Position numbers and translations under genes: made by a program. From contig NC_135565.1 of the NCBI RefSeq assembly GCF_964340395.1, forward strand, positions 16,230,209 through 16,252,208: DNA of 22,000 bases, read 5' to 3'. The notes beneath the pieces are model-generated. The model saw only the letters and a program-made list of their open reading frames with translations, did no database searches and was not told the DNA's origin. This stretch comes from Glandiceps talaboti. Lineage: Eukaryota > Hemichordata > Enteropneusta > Spengelidae. Below are positions 1-16,900 of the stretch, one piece after another (the stretch's first letter is position 1; each line of letters begins with the position of its first letter).

Positions 1-1329
1 GTTCAACCATGGAAAAAGATACTCCCATGATTCAATAGTGTATTTAGTGTCTATTTGCCAGCAGTTCATTACAAAGTCAGCGGTAATCTAAACAAGTGTA
101 AATAGTTATACTTAGTTTTACAACACTATAAGAACTCACAAACTTCATCATTGATTGCTTCCTTGTTGTTCTACTGTCTGGTGACAATTTTAGCTCTCGT
201 ATTCTCTAATTTTTGGCTGTCCTCCTGCGATGCTTCTTTCGAAAATGGCTGATGAATTTTTGATCTGAATATGATATGATTATCCTGCTATTACTATATT
301 TAGATAGCTTTGGATTGGTAACTGTAAGGAAAAAATAATAAGTGCTTTTTTTTCTTGCCTGTGATCTTTTTTCTTGGCAGTTTTTTGACATGAGGATGTT
401 ATTTCTGCTAACAGCGCTTTGTCCAGAATCAAGGTATGGTGTTTTTTTGTGTTTGTAGGCTTTCAATAAATGTACTTGATCATGTTTTCATGTGAAGTGT
501 AACTTTGCCTTATGATGTTATGTTTTGACAAGTTCTACAGCCAAGAGCTTAATGGCAAACCAATATGGAGAGCGCCACCATGTGGTAGAAACAGGAAGTA
601 GAAGTATTTTCCAATGCTAGGTGTAGTTGGTTTTGACAGAAAGTCTTAAAGAGGAACGCCACTCCAGGAAATAGAGACATTTTCAGAAACTATTGGTTCT
701 GGAGAGTCAGTTCATGATTCTACATCACCTACAATTACTTGTGATTTCAGAGAAACATCAAGTTGATCTTGTGCCTTTATAGGGTATCTTTGCTGTGGGC
801 TATTGCATCATGGGAGATAGTAGAAATACATTATTCAGTGGTTGAACACTGAATATTCAGGACACCTGTTTCACCCTGAAGTGTACAGCATTTTGTACTC
901 ATGAATATTCAGTGTTCAACCATTGAATACATTATTTCTGCTGACTCCCATAATGCAATGGCCCACAGCAAAGATACCCTATAAAGGCACAAGATGGACT
1001 TGATGTTTCCTTGAAATCACAAATAATTGTACGTAATGACTCATGGTTTTGTGAAAATGTCTTTATTTCCTGGCATGGCATTCTCCTGTAACCCTAGGTT
1101 TCTACATAAATTTTGCTAATATATGCAATGTCCCTTTCCATTTAAACCATGTATTGCCAGATGAGTCTTTGTCATGCCATATCTAGTACATTTCTATATA
1201 ATTATTTCCTTTTTGTTGTTATGGACGTTTGAATCCTCAAGATGTCATAAGTGTTTGAAACCCAGAAGTTATTACAAACCTGGAAGTGTTTCTGATGTGA
1301 TAAATACCTCTTAGTTCTTGTTTACGTAG
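1..1329 (+). other. RIC8 upstream intron (partial)
   Basis: I find no exon here. The first recognisable RIC8 exon begins at 1330 after an AG, in a phase that needs one base from an exon to the left, so this stretch is most simply the right part of a RIC8 intron. Apart from the foldback repeat at 651-1089 it is AT-rich non-coding DNA. An open frame on the - strand at 206-466 is lysine/serine-rich low complexity and resembles nothing I know. A microexon could be missed. Confidence 0.6.
651..1089. mobile_element. foldback (MITE-like) element with long imperfect terminal inverted repeats
   Basis: The two halves are imperfect reverse complements over about 200 bases each. The left arm reads CCAGGAAATAGAGACATTTT near 674, then continues through GGGTATCTTTGCTGTGGGC near 781 to GGTTGAACACTGAATATTCA near 840. 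The right arm repeats all of these in reverse order and opposite strand, for example GCCCACAGCAAAGATACCC near 961. A loop of about 30 bases around 870-900 is unpaired. The outermost bases fit GAGGAACGCC on the left and GGCATTCTCC on the right. I could not identify a convincing target-site duplication. There is no coding capacity, so it would be a non-autonomous DNA element or a large cruciform-forming inverted repeat. Confidence 0.7.
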
Positions 1330-7047
<5,718 letters not shown>

Positions 7048-8017
7048 ATATGAAAATAGACACCGTACTTGCAACCCAGGTTGTTAGCATGAACCTAACA
7101 TTAGGAGTTATTCACTGAAATCCATTTGTAGAGGAAGCGTTACATGATTGTCAATTATTAAAATGAGAAATTAATATTTTTTGCATTGATGCTTATCACG
7201 TCGTAGTACACAAAAGTCAACAAGATTTGAGTAAAAGAAGAGGCCCAGTGCAAAAACATGTGAAATTATGACGTTGCGAAAATATGATGGAAAATTCCTT
7301 ACAGTTATAGATGATAGACGAATTTAACCCTTACATGGCAGTACTCACACTTACATATATTCTGGCCTCACTTCCTATTTAAAAAAAGCTGGATCCAAAC
7401 AGCATTCCTAGTGGCTGAACCACACAAAACTTTTGTTTTTCATTCAAATTGAAATGTGACACATTGGAAATTGATGTCGTCAACTCAGTTTGTATAAATG
7501 ACACCATTTTAAGCTTAATCAAGCAGATTTGCAGTATGTAGTCATGATGTATGTAGTCAAAATTATGGACCAGAAAAATGAATTTTAGACAAATATGACA
7601 AGCAAAATATTGTCAATTCTAGTTACTTATGAATGAGCTCATTTGCATGAAATGTATGAGTTGTTACTTTGGTCAGATGATTATGCAAGAATTCACGTGA
7701 TAAAAAAATGTTAAAACCTAAAAAGATTACTGAGAAACAGTTCTGATTTGGGGTGATTAGAAGTTAGACATCCAGCATAGGTCTGAGTAACCATGAATAA
7801 ATTATTTCTGGTTAAATGTGACTGATTGTTTATAAAACTATTCATTATCAGTAGAACAACACATTTCCCATGATGCACCATTCAAGATAGAGATGTTGTA
7901 AGTTCCCTTTTCGATATACAATCCAGTTTTCTATTCATAGAGACCATCTTCACTAAGTTAAGATTTCTCTGTAAGTGTGGAGCATGACTGCAATTTGCTG
8001 GACTAACCACGTAAATG

Positions 8018-8347
8018 TATCCAAGCTAGGCAGTTTGTTTGACCTAATTTAACCATGCTAGGCAGTTTGAACCAAATGTAACCAAGATAGGGTATTTGGT
8101 GAACCAAATGTAATCAAGGTATGGAGTTTTTTAAATGAAAGATAACCGAGCTAGGGGGTTTGAATAGCCAAATGCTATCAAACTAGGGAGTTTTGATGAC
8201 CCAAATGTAGTCAAGCTAGGGAGTTTGTTGAACCAAATGTAACTAAGCTAGGGAGTTTGTTGAACCAAATGTAGTCAAGCCAGGGAGTTTGTTGAACCAA
8301 ATGTAACTAAGCTCGAGTTTGTTGAACCAAATGTAACCGAGCTAGTT
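8018..8347 (+). repeat. 32-bp minisatellite in RIC8 3' UTR
   Basis: The consensus unit is GAGTTTGTTGAACCAAATGT followed by AACTAAGCTAGG. The right-hand units (8221, 8253 and on) are nearly identical and the left-hand ones are degenerate, with insertions in GTTTGAATAGCC and TTTTTTAAATGAAAG variants. About ten units are visible. No open frame passes through. Confidence 0.9.
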
Positions 8348-8634
8348 ATGTTAAGTGAAAGGCCCCTTAACCTAAACAAAATCTGTAATATTGTACCTTA
8401 CAGGCCTCCTTAGTTTTCATTATATTTAGTCATTTTTAGTCAGTAAGAACCTTTGAAAGTTATTCTGTCCATCCTCAGTAGTAACAGTAGTAATGTTATT
8501 TGTAGGATTTTTGTACAATACTATGCCATATTTTTAGTTTGGATTCCTTATCCTATTGACAAAGTTTTATAGTTTTCAAAGTTATTTATTGGAATTCGTA
8601 AATGTTCTGTATTGTGCAATACTGGTCATAAAAC

Positions 8635-8654
8635 AATAAATTTTAGAGAATAAA
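8635..8654 (+). terminator. candidate RIC8 polyadenylation signals
   Basis: AATAAA occurs at 8635 and 8649 in an AT-rich context 1.6 kb after the stop. A GT-rich stretch (TGATGTTGG then TGTCATTGTTACTTT) follows within about 80 bases. A cDNA end would settle which is used. Confidence 0.45.
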
Positions 8655-8655
8655 A

Positions 8656-9600
8656 TTAAAATGCATTCTCAGATGAATATTTGATGTTGGATATATGGGA
8701 ATTTGGCTATTAGTGATGTCATTGTTACTTTTTACCTCATAAGGAGCTAGTGTTATGGTGATGTTTGTCTGTCTGTCTGTGTATGAGTCAGTCTGTCTGT
8801 CAATACACAAAGTCTCAAAACCACTTGGTCTACTTGTAATGAAATTTGGTACATATGTGAACTGGGGAGAACTTGGAAGATTTTGATTTCTGAATCACAC
8901 TAAAATTGGCCGAATTGTCTGATAGTATGGCTGTGTGGGGTTCTTCCTGTATGGTGTTGGGAATTCTCAAAAGTGTGTTTATAGTTCATAGAAATCATGT
9001 CGTCCAAAATGAAGAGGAATCAACAAAACCTGTCACCAAATTCATTTCTTTCATTGCATTTAATATCGCTTAAAGTATACAAAGTTTTGAACTATTCACA
9101 GTAAATCATAAACGACATATTTAACTCATCTCTTTGTACATATTTCAAGAATGTTCATTCAGCAGCACATAACTACAATTTGCATAACAGTTTATGTTTG
9201 ATCTCCCAATGAATTGTTCTTATTTCATCATCTGTATAACCAGTAAAGCTAAAAGCAATCAAAAAATTTGTTTGAAAACATGTACATTGCCACAATACTT
9301 GTATAGCAGTTTGGTATTGAAACAATTGCTGGTTTAAATTGGAATAAACTGATTTGTAAACCCTGGAACCATCGATGATTAATCAAATCAAAGTGTGATT
9401 GATTGATTTTGATCTGTCAATTTGTTCTAAAACATACAATAAAGTTGTTTGTTGGAATACTGCTGTTTATCATTTTAATGCACAATGGAAAATACTGCCT
9501 TTTAATGGAGGACTTACTGCCTCTGAGCGCCTTTTGTAAAAAAAACTTCTAGGTAGAACACTTTAATATGCATTTACACTCAAAAAGTTCAGTAATGCAC
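8656..9600. other. intergenic, nothing recognised
   Basis: This stretch is AT-rich DNA between the two convergent genes. It holds a short impure (GTCT)n run at about 8766-8802 and an AATAAA near 9440. I see no exon with matching splice signals and no similarity to known proteins on either strand. Confidence 0.5.
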
Positions 9601-9617
9601 TCATAATGTCTTTAAAT

Positions 9618-9798
9618 CACCCATTCTTCATCTCCATCCCATCCCATCCTCACCTGATTCTCATCTCCCATTCCCACCCAATTCTCCACCCTGCCCCCAT
9701 CTTGACACCCATCCTCCAACCCATGCCCATCCCACCCCACCCCTTTCTCCACCCTATTCTCACCCCCATCCCATCCCCCAACCCCTTGTTTCACCCTT
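9618..9798. repeat. C-rich CCCATC/CCACCC degenerate tract
   Basis: The + strand is almost purine-free apart from A, made of variants of CCCATCCCA, CACCC and TTCTCCACC with no steady period. It is a pyrimidine-rich low-complexity tract. Open frames of 64 residues on both strands (proline/histidine on +, glycine/tryptophan on -) are composition artefacts. A further 500 bases (9800-10300) show nothing. Confidence 0.8.
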
Positions 9799-10307
9799 GA
9801 CAACATTTACACACATATGATTGTTCTGCCAGTTTTCTACAGTTACAGAATACCATACGTTTTAAGTTTACAAAACCTTGAACAGAACTCTCGCTCCATT
9901 ACCATAAAAAATGACTGTAAATATTATCCTTAATGACAAAATAAAATTGACACTAATTCATAAATATGGATTCCTCAATCGTTTTCAACTTGCAAACAAT
10001 TTCAAGAAAGATGAGAATTTCTTGAGAAAACTTCTTTGGGAAACTTTTCAGTACACAAGATGTATATGGTTTTTGTCTTCTGATCAATGGAAATGCTAAA
10101 AATGTACGTTTGTCAGCAAAAAAAAAGTCAAAATATTATCTTCTATAGACTCTAATTATTAAATATCAGCTTTTTACAGTCTTCTATACAATAAATTATC
10201 ACATCTAGTCTGAACTCTATATCGCTTTTAAGTTTTTGTGCGGTTTGTCTCATGTAATACAAGAACCTGTCCAAACACTTTGCACCCCAACATATCATAG
10301 CCTAGGG

Positions 10308-10600
10308 CTATAATTTACAATAAACCCCTCCCAGCACTATGTACCCTATCATGTGATAAGGCTATAATTTACAATAAACCCCTCCCAGCACTATGTACCC
10401 TATAATGTGATAGGGCTATAATTTACAATAAACCCCTCCCAGCACTATGTACCCTATCATGTGATAGGGCTATAATTTACAATAAACCCCTCCCAGCACT
10501 ATGTACCCTATCATGTGATAGGGCTATAATTTACAATAAACCCCTCCCAGCACTATGTACCCTATCATGGGATAAGTCTAATATTTACAATATACCCCTT
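10308..10600. repeat. 54-bp tandem array, each unit holding a perfect palindrome
   Basis: Units start with CTATAATTTACAATAAACCC at 10308, 10362, 10416, 10470 and 10524, an exact 54-bp period with very few differences, and the array decays after about 10570. Each unit ends in a palindrome whose best form is CCCTATCATGTGATAGGG, two 8-base arms around TG. High identity suggests recent expansion. The motif AATAAA appears in every unit on the + strand, which could offer repeated polyadenylation signals, but the transcript ending here is unknown. Confidence 0.93.
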
Positions 10601-11030
10601 AATAGGAAGATATGTAGTAAGATATGACATCAATTTCTATAAAGCTCCCCCTGTGATATGGAATGTGGCACCCACTGGCCGGGTTTTGGTAAGGTATGTC
10701 ACACTGAGACATTGGTATGCAATAACCCCTAAATGGAGGTGATATGGGTAGGTAATGATGTAATAATTGGTATATGATACATGACAATCCTTACATTGGG
10801 GTGATTTGGCTATGTGATAATATGATAACCCCTAAAATGGAGATGATATGGATATGTAGTAATGTAATAATCCTTAAAACTGTGGGATATGGGATGTGAC
10901 ACATGACAACTAGTATAGGGTGATATGGGTATGTGATAACATGATAACCTCCAAAATAAGGTGATAAGTTTTCTCATCAGGTCTGATATTCCATGTGATA
11001 TGGGTATGTGATACTAAAAGTATAACATAA
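10600..11030. repeat. degenerate GATATGG/GTGATAA repeat array
   Basis: Repeated fragments such as GGTGATATGGGTATGTGATA and ATAACCCCTAAAATGG recur irregularly every 60-70 bases across about 430 bases. It directly follows the 54-bp array and shares ATAACCCCT-like and GTGATA-like pieces, so it may be an older, diverged part of the same array. No coding sequence is recognisable. From 11030 to 11830 I see only unremarkable intergenic sequence. Confidence 0.6.
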
Positions 11031-11835
11031 TCCCATGATGTGTATGTGTCACTGTGGTATTTGCACAAGTATCTGTAGCATTCTCTACAGCCATAAGTAC
11101 TACGAGCTGCCAATACTTCATGAACAAGCACTCACACTTGCGTATCATGGGGTGATGTTATTATTACATGTATCTAACTGAAACAGCAAATTTCATATAA
11201 ATTTAACGGTGTGTTCATGCAATTTTATGTGCACATGGAATGTTCATGCATTGATTCGCAAAAAGGTATGCAACAAATGTTTTTTGTTCTTGCACTACAG
11301 TGTAAATACTAACAGTATGTGTGCACTGGTGCAAGTAATTACATAATGCATGGTAAACCTCTGACATCGAGTAATGTGGGCATCCCCTCAAAAATAAAAG
11401 GGTATATTATTTAGAATGTGATAAAATAGGATTCTTAAACCACCTGCATAGATTTGTCCGCAAGATACACATCAACCAGACTTTGAGATATGTTGTGTTG
11501 CTCCACCCTCTCCGGTCTGCTGAATGGGATTGACTGGTGTGTGAGGGCGCCACATCACGACATTCAGTAAGACACAGGGTGATAGCATAATAACTGTAAA
11601 AATGTAATACTCTCTGCTTCTGATTACAAACTATGTCATTGTGACACTTGACACAAAATGTACAAGATTCAAACACGTAAATACTGCAATATTCTCTATT
11701 TCAAAATAATGTCTTCATTATGAAGAAAATTCAAGGTAATTTAAAAGGAATACAATCAGTTTGTCATTAGGCAGGATGACTCGTCCAATGTACCTTTCCT
11801 GGCAGGAATCAACAGGATAATACTCTCCTTATTTG

Positions 11836-12240
11836 CCATGTGACAAGGCTTTCATGTCATGTGACATAATTATACTTATGTCATGGATTGGTGCTTTTTT
11901 GTCATGTGACAGGATAATACTCTTTACTTGCCATGTGACAAGGCTTTCATGTCATGTGACAGGATTCTTCTTGTGCTATGAGACAACTCTTTCTTGTCAT
12001 GTGTCAGAACTATTGTCCTCATGCCACATGACAAAGCATTTGTGTCACGTGACAACACAATCACTGTCCTCAAACCATGTGACAGTGCTTGCTTGTCACA
12101 TGACGGGACACCATTTTCATTGTCGTGTGAGGGCGCTCTTTTGTCATGTGACAGAATTATACTTCTTATGCCATGTGACAACACTTTCTTGGCATGTGAC
12201 AGCACGACCTCATGGCATGTGACAGGGCTGCAAGATGACA
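11836..12240. repeat. palindrome-rich array of CATGTGAC (E-box) motifs
   Basis: About 14 copies of TCATGTGACA, CCATGTGACA or close variants occur in 400 bases, spaced about 20-45 bases, with fillers such as AGGCTTTCATG, GGATAATACTC and ACTTTCTTG recurring. Many are near-palindromes TGTCATGTGACA. One copy at 12044-12053 is the perfect palindrome GTCACGTGAC. Because of the symmetry, both strands stay open as ORFs of about 100-130 residues; these are not genes. The array ends about 65 bases beyond the sirtuin stop codon, so part is probably in its 3' UTR. Confidence 0.85.
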
Positions 12241-12303
12241 GGATTTGTGTCACACATCATGAAAACCAAGTCCACTGGCGTTGTAACTGGTGAATCACAG
12301 ACT

Positions 12304-12915
12304 CTAACTATCATCTGAAGATTGACTGCTGTCATCCGTACTCTCCTCACTACTGGATGACTGGGTTGCAGCAAAACGTGTGCCTCTACTACTTCTGACG
12401 TAGTTAATTGTCTTTTTGGATTGATGGTTAGATATCTGTGGCAACCTAAAGTCAGTCTTGTTCACATTAGGTTTAACTGATTGCCTCGGTGTATACACAT
12501 ATTTACCAACTTTCAGTTCCGATATGCTTTCATTTCGAGACTTTGCACTCGTTGACAAGTTTCTGTTTGGGGTCAACGATGGAGCAGATTTTGGTGCAAT
12601 GTTCTTGTCTCGTTTCAGATTAGGTTTTGATTGTGTAGCTGTACTATTGGATGCTGCTGCAGCAGCAGTTGATGGTGTTGCTGTTTGTTGTGATTGTTGT
12701 CCACTGGTTGTAGGATTGTCATTATTACAAGTCTTTTCACTGTCTTTGGCAGTTCCGTTATCCGATTGCTTTGTTGCTTCGTTATCTTGATTATCAGCTA
12801 AACCATTCTCTGTTGATTTCACTCCATTCTTGATACCATTTTCTCCATCTTTATTCTCACCAGTATCCTGTTTTCCATTACTACTATCTGCAGATGATCT
12901 CCCTTGAGATTCCTC
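12304..12915 (-). CDS. SIRT3: sirtuin exon 8: long disordered C-terminal tail
   Basis: The acceptor is AATACAG ahead of 12915 on the - strand. The exon holds 203 codons, phase 0, and TAG at 12306-12304. It begins [10 protein letters not shown] and is rich in N, S, T, Q, D and K, with an alanine run encoded by GCTGCTGCAGCAGCAGT-like repeats. A basic middle follows ([18 protein letters not shown]), then [14 protein letters not shown], and an acidic serine end ([18 protein letters not shown]) with many casein kinase 2-type sites. No domain is recognised. The antisense frame at 12458-12790 is a shadow. The tail is probably regulatory or for partner binding. Confidence 0.9.
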   Translation of the reverse strand, partial: EESQGRSSADSSNGKQDTGENKDGENGIKNGVKSTENGLADNQDNEATKQSDNGTAKDSEKTCNNDNPTTSGQQSQQTATPSTAAAAASNSTATQSKPNLKRDKNIAPKSAPSLTPNRNLSTSAKSRNESISELKVGKYVYTPRQSVKPNVNKTDFRLPQISNHQSKKTINYVRSSRGTRFAATQSSSSEESTDDSSQSSDDS

Positions 12916-13876
12916 CTGTATTATACAATAATAATAAGAAGAATAATAAAGTTAGTTTTCATATCATGCACTTTCAACACAAGTATTTTAGACCCTGGCA
13001 CAGCCCTACAATAGCACAATGACCACTTTACTCAACTCCCAGGGGAGCACACAATCCATATATGGGCATAGAATTAAATCCTTCATATAACTACCTCTAT
13101 CCTACCAGGTCCCCAATTACACAGCTGGGTTGATTGGAGAATACACCAAAGGCAGAAACACAAAAATACATACATACTTGTAGTACATACTTGCAAATAT
13201 GCATTCAAAATGTTTCATAATCCCATTACTTATTTGGTCAATTTTCAAAACTTGGTCACCTGTGTGCATGTGCATGCACACACACACAGACACACAAGCA
13301 AACACACAGACAGACAGACAGACAGACAGACAGACTGACACAGACAGACAGACAGACAGGCAGACAGACACACACACACACACAGACACACACACACACA
13401 GACACACACACACAGACAGACGCACACACACACATACATACATACACAAGCATTCATACAACATACAAACAAACATACAGGTACACAAGCACAAATAAGT
13501 ACATACACAGACACATACACACACACATATAACTCATATACACAACAACAAAATTTCTGAAATGAATACATCAAACAGAAAAAAATCATTACAAATCACA
13601 GTACTTACATATTTACTCTCACATTCTTGAATCAAATCTTCCATGCCCTTTTTCCATCCTAAAACACGAGCTAATTTTTTGACCCCTTCCACAATGTCAC
13701 CTATCTCAGTGGCATCATTAAACCTGGTCCTACTGGCAAATGGACCAACTGATTGTCTGTTGATGAGTAGTCTTGGTATATATGACCTTGTAGAGTCAAC
13801 AATACCAGCAAAGGGATACACCTGATAAAATATGAATAAGATATGTTAATAAGTAATATAGGGACTGTGGTATATG

Positions 13877-13961
<85 letters not shown>

Positions 13962-16900
13962 CATGTGTGTGTCTGTCTGCATGTATGTTTGTGTCTGTCT
14001 GTCTACATGTCTGTCTGTCTGTCTAAGTGTGTGCGTGTGTGTGCATTCACAGACTGAGCATACATGCAAGTACGCACATGAGTGAACAGACAATGCATAT
14101 ATACATACACACATACATACATACATACATACATACATACATACGCATGCATGCACGCACATACGCACGCACGCACACACGCACACACACACACATACAT
14201 ACATACATACATACATACATAGACATATGCAACACACTGAAACATGCATGCATGCGAGTATGTGAGCCGACACATGTCTGTGCAAACATACCCACACGTG
14301 CAAGCTTGCTCATATGTGTACACACACAAACACATGCCATATATGTAAAGCACAAGAGTACACACACCATATATGTATGTAAGCAAGCCCATGTATGTGT
14401 GTAAGTATGCACTTATATACATGTATGTCCATGTACACATACACATACACAGACACACTCATCAACTACAAACAACATTCATGTCAAATTGCTGACTTTC
14501 TATCTAGTCTTGATGATACCAGTATGTAGACTTACTTACCTCTAATGAAGTACCCATTACAATTAACAAATCACACTGGGGAAAATCCTTCAAATAATAA
14601 TAGAATCTTCTCGGTAAATCTTCACCAAAAAATACAATATCAGGTTTTACTGTACCCTGCATTGATAACAAAGGAAGCATTATCAAAAGGGTCAATAAAT
14701 AAATCAAAACTGGAAAGGTAAATATTTGTCACACATACAATGTATTATACCACATTCAAGCCAAGCCAAGTTGAACACATTTGAACACAAAGTATGTGAT
14801 TTATACCCCAGTTGTTCTTCATCATGACAACATGCACCTATAGCATTCATTCTGTGGTGCTCAAATATGAGTCAAAACATTCAAAGTCACCATTACTCTT
14901 CCCAAATTTTCATAAATTAGGCTTGTGAACCCATTCCCCCATATTTTTCTCCATTCAACTGGAAAATACTCGTGACTTAAGGGTGTTGTCTTGTTTCATC
15001 AAAGATCCCCGGGGTCACTCTTACTTTCATTGGCTGAGACGAATACAAGTGAATAATATGTAACTATTTAGATAGAATAAAGTATAAACTTACTGTGCAA
15101 TATGGAGCTTTACATCTTGGTATTTTCCCAATCATTATTTTATCTTTAACATCATCTACACTGTGTTTTAAATCACATCTAATACATGATGATGTAGCAA
15201 AAGTACCGTGTGCTTCCACTAGTTTACTGGCTGGTATTCCTGCCACTACAATCAAAATACAAATATTAAAGATGTCAGTCAACAGTACATATTACTGCAT
15301 TAATATGGATGTTTGTGCAAAGGATCGACTGGTAATCTTGATTTGAAGTGCCTGTATTGTGCATAGTACTGACAAAATGATAAATACTATGTTTTCTGGT
15401 GAATCAAAATTACTCAGAATAGGAAAACAATGTATATGTATTTGCGTTTACAGATACACCTGTACATTGTATTTGTAGAATACTGTGTAAACATCCGAGT
15501 ACGGATTATCACATACACATACGTTATATACTGTTGAGGTAGCTGGGAGTAAGTTAGTAATAATGCGAACATTGAACAATTGACATGACATCCACCGTTT
15601 AAAAGCAGTACTAGATTATGCTTCCTTGATGTTGATGGGTGAACAGTTCCATTCAGGAATTGTTCATGGCACAAAAGAGTAACAGTATGCATTTATTGTT
15701 GAGGGAATCACTCATTTTGATTAGTACCGGAGGTAAGAGATAGTGTAAGGAATTGTTTTCATTCTCATTCTCAAGTAAATGAAGGAATATCTTAAAATCA
15801 AATTGAACAGAAACTTGCATCTTTCTAAGCAATGCCGTCATGTTTTGTTTACACATTTACATGATGAATAATGTGTTTTCTGGAGAATCAAAACATAGTA
15901 TGAGATAGGAAAACACCAAATTTTGGTGCATCACAGGAAAACTTCTGTGCATCATTGATGTGCCAAATTGGACACATTGCTGGCGGTAGTGCCTGAAGCA
16001 GGAGTTATCATACTTTTTTTTGGATCTCATGTACATGGGGCTTAGTAGTATCATACAAATCACTAAAGGAAATACAAACTTACATCTTTCTAAGCCATCA
16101 ATGTTCTGTGTATACATTCGCAGCAGTAAACCTTTCTCATACAACATTCTGACAAAGTAGTGCACGTAGTTTGGTCTATAGTTGCCAGGAAACAGTTCTT
16201 TGGCCAGAGTGAAAAATGGTCTAGGGTCACGATGTAAATAATCAATATCAAATATTGCTTCAGGGTAGGGTATCTTGTACTTCTGTAAATTATCATATAA
16301 GCCAGTCCCTGGTGTCCTATAGGAAATAAGACAGATGCAAACTTATTAAATGTAGCAATGAATACTTGCATCGGTGTGTGTGCATACTAGTGGTATTTGC
16401 ATTGTAGTGAAATATTGAAAACCCTATTGCATACCTACATGCAAATGAAATACAAATGAGGGCAGTCTTCCTTGCACACCAAATCAGATAATCACATGTA
16501 TGATTTTTATGAAATTTGCCGTTTCAGATAAACATATGTAGCAATATCAAAACCCCATGCCATGTGAGTTCCAGTGTGGGTACTCGGGGCTATTTGGACT
16601 CGCGCTTGCAGTGGTTTCTGCTCCATTTTCACTGGCTACACTTGTGACAGTACAACTGTACAGAACACTTTGGAGGTTGAGTTTGTAGTAAACTGAATGA
16701 AGTAACCAATTACAACTGCCTGTCAGTGACTGTGCGTGATTTATTACGACTGTAATGTTCCCCAGCAGGAAATTTAGCTACATATTTGGTAGAATGGTCC
16801 ATTTGGCTATGCATGCAATGCTAGTGAAAGATCATATAGTTTCTAAACTATGTTTACATGTAGTTGTTGATTACTGTTGTTACTATAGTTACCTGAAATC

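Larger units (their letters stand above)
7048..8655 (+). other. RIC8: RIC8 3' untranslated region (predicted)
   Basis: No coding frame is recognisable after the stop. AT-rich sequence runs about 1.6 kb to two AATAAA hexamers at 8635-8640 and 8649-8654, the best polyadenylation signals. An earlier AATAAA near 7796 could end a shorter message. The long form would carry the 32-bp minisatellite at 8018-8347. Confidence 0.55.

Noticed and set aside
206-466. 86-residue frame on the - strand
   Set aside because: Lysine/serine-rich low complexity with no family resemblance, inside a presumed RIC8 intron.
9606-9806. Proline/histidine frame on + and glycine/tryptophan frame on -
   Set aside because: Both follow from the C-rich CCCATC tract; no start context, no domain, no splice support.
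10308-10600. Regular 54-bp array considered as a CRISPR array
   Set aside because: The units are continuous identical repeats without variable spacers, and the DNA is from an intron-bearing animal genome.
11833-12293. Overlapping open frames of about 100-129 residues on both strands
   Set aside because: They arise because the CATGTGAC array is palindromic and lacks stops; the peptides are repetitive and unlike any protein.
12458-12790. 110-residue frame on the + strand
   Set aside because: Antisense shadow of the sirtuin tail exon, which has matching splice phase and a natural stop.
13117-14458. Long cysteine/histidine-rich frames on both strands
   Set aside because: They are translations of CA, GT and CATA microsatellites in sirtuin introns; only 13609-13821 is exon.
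15241-15245. Alternative acceptor GGCAG for sirtuin exon 5
   Set aside because: Joining there to exon 4 (which ends in T) makes TGA; the GATTGTAG acceptor gives [17 protein letters not shown].
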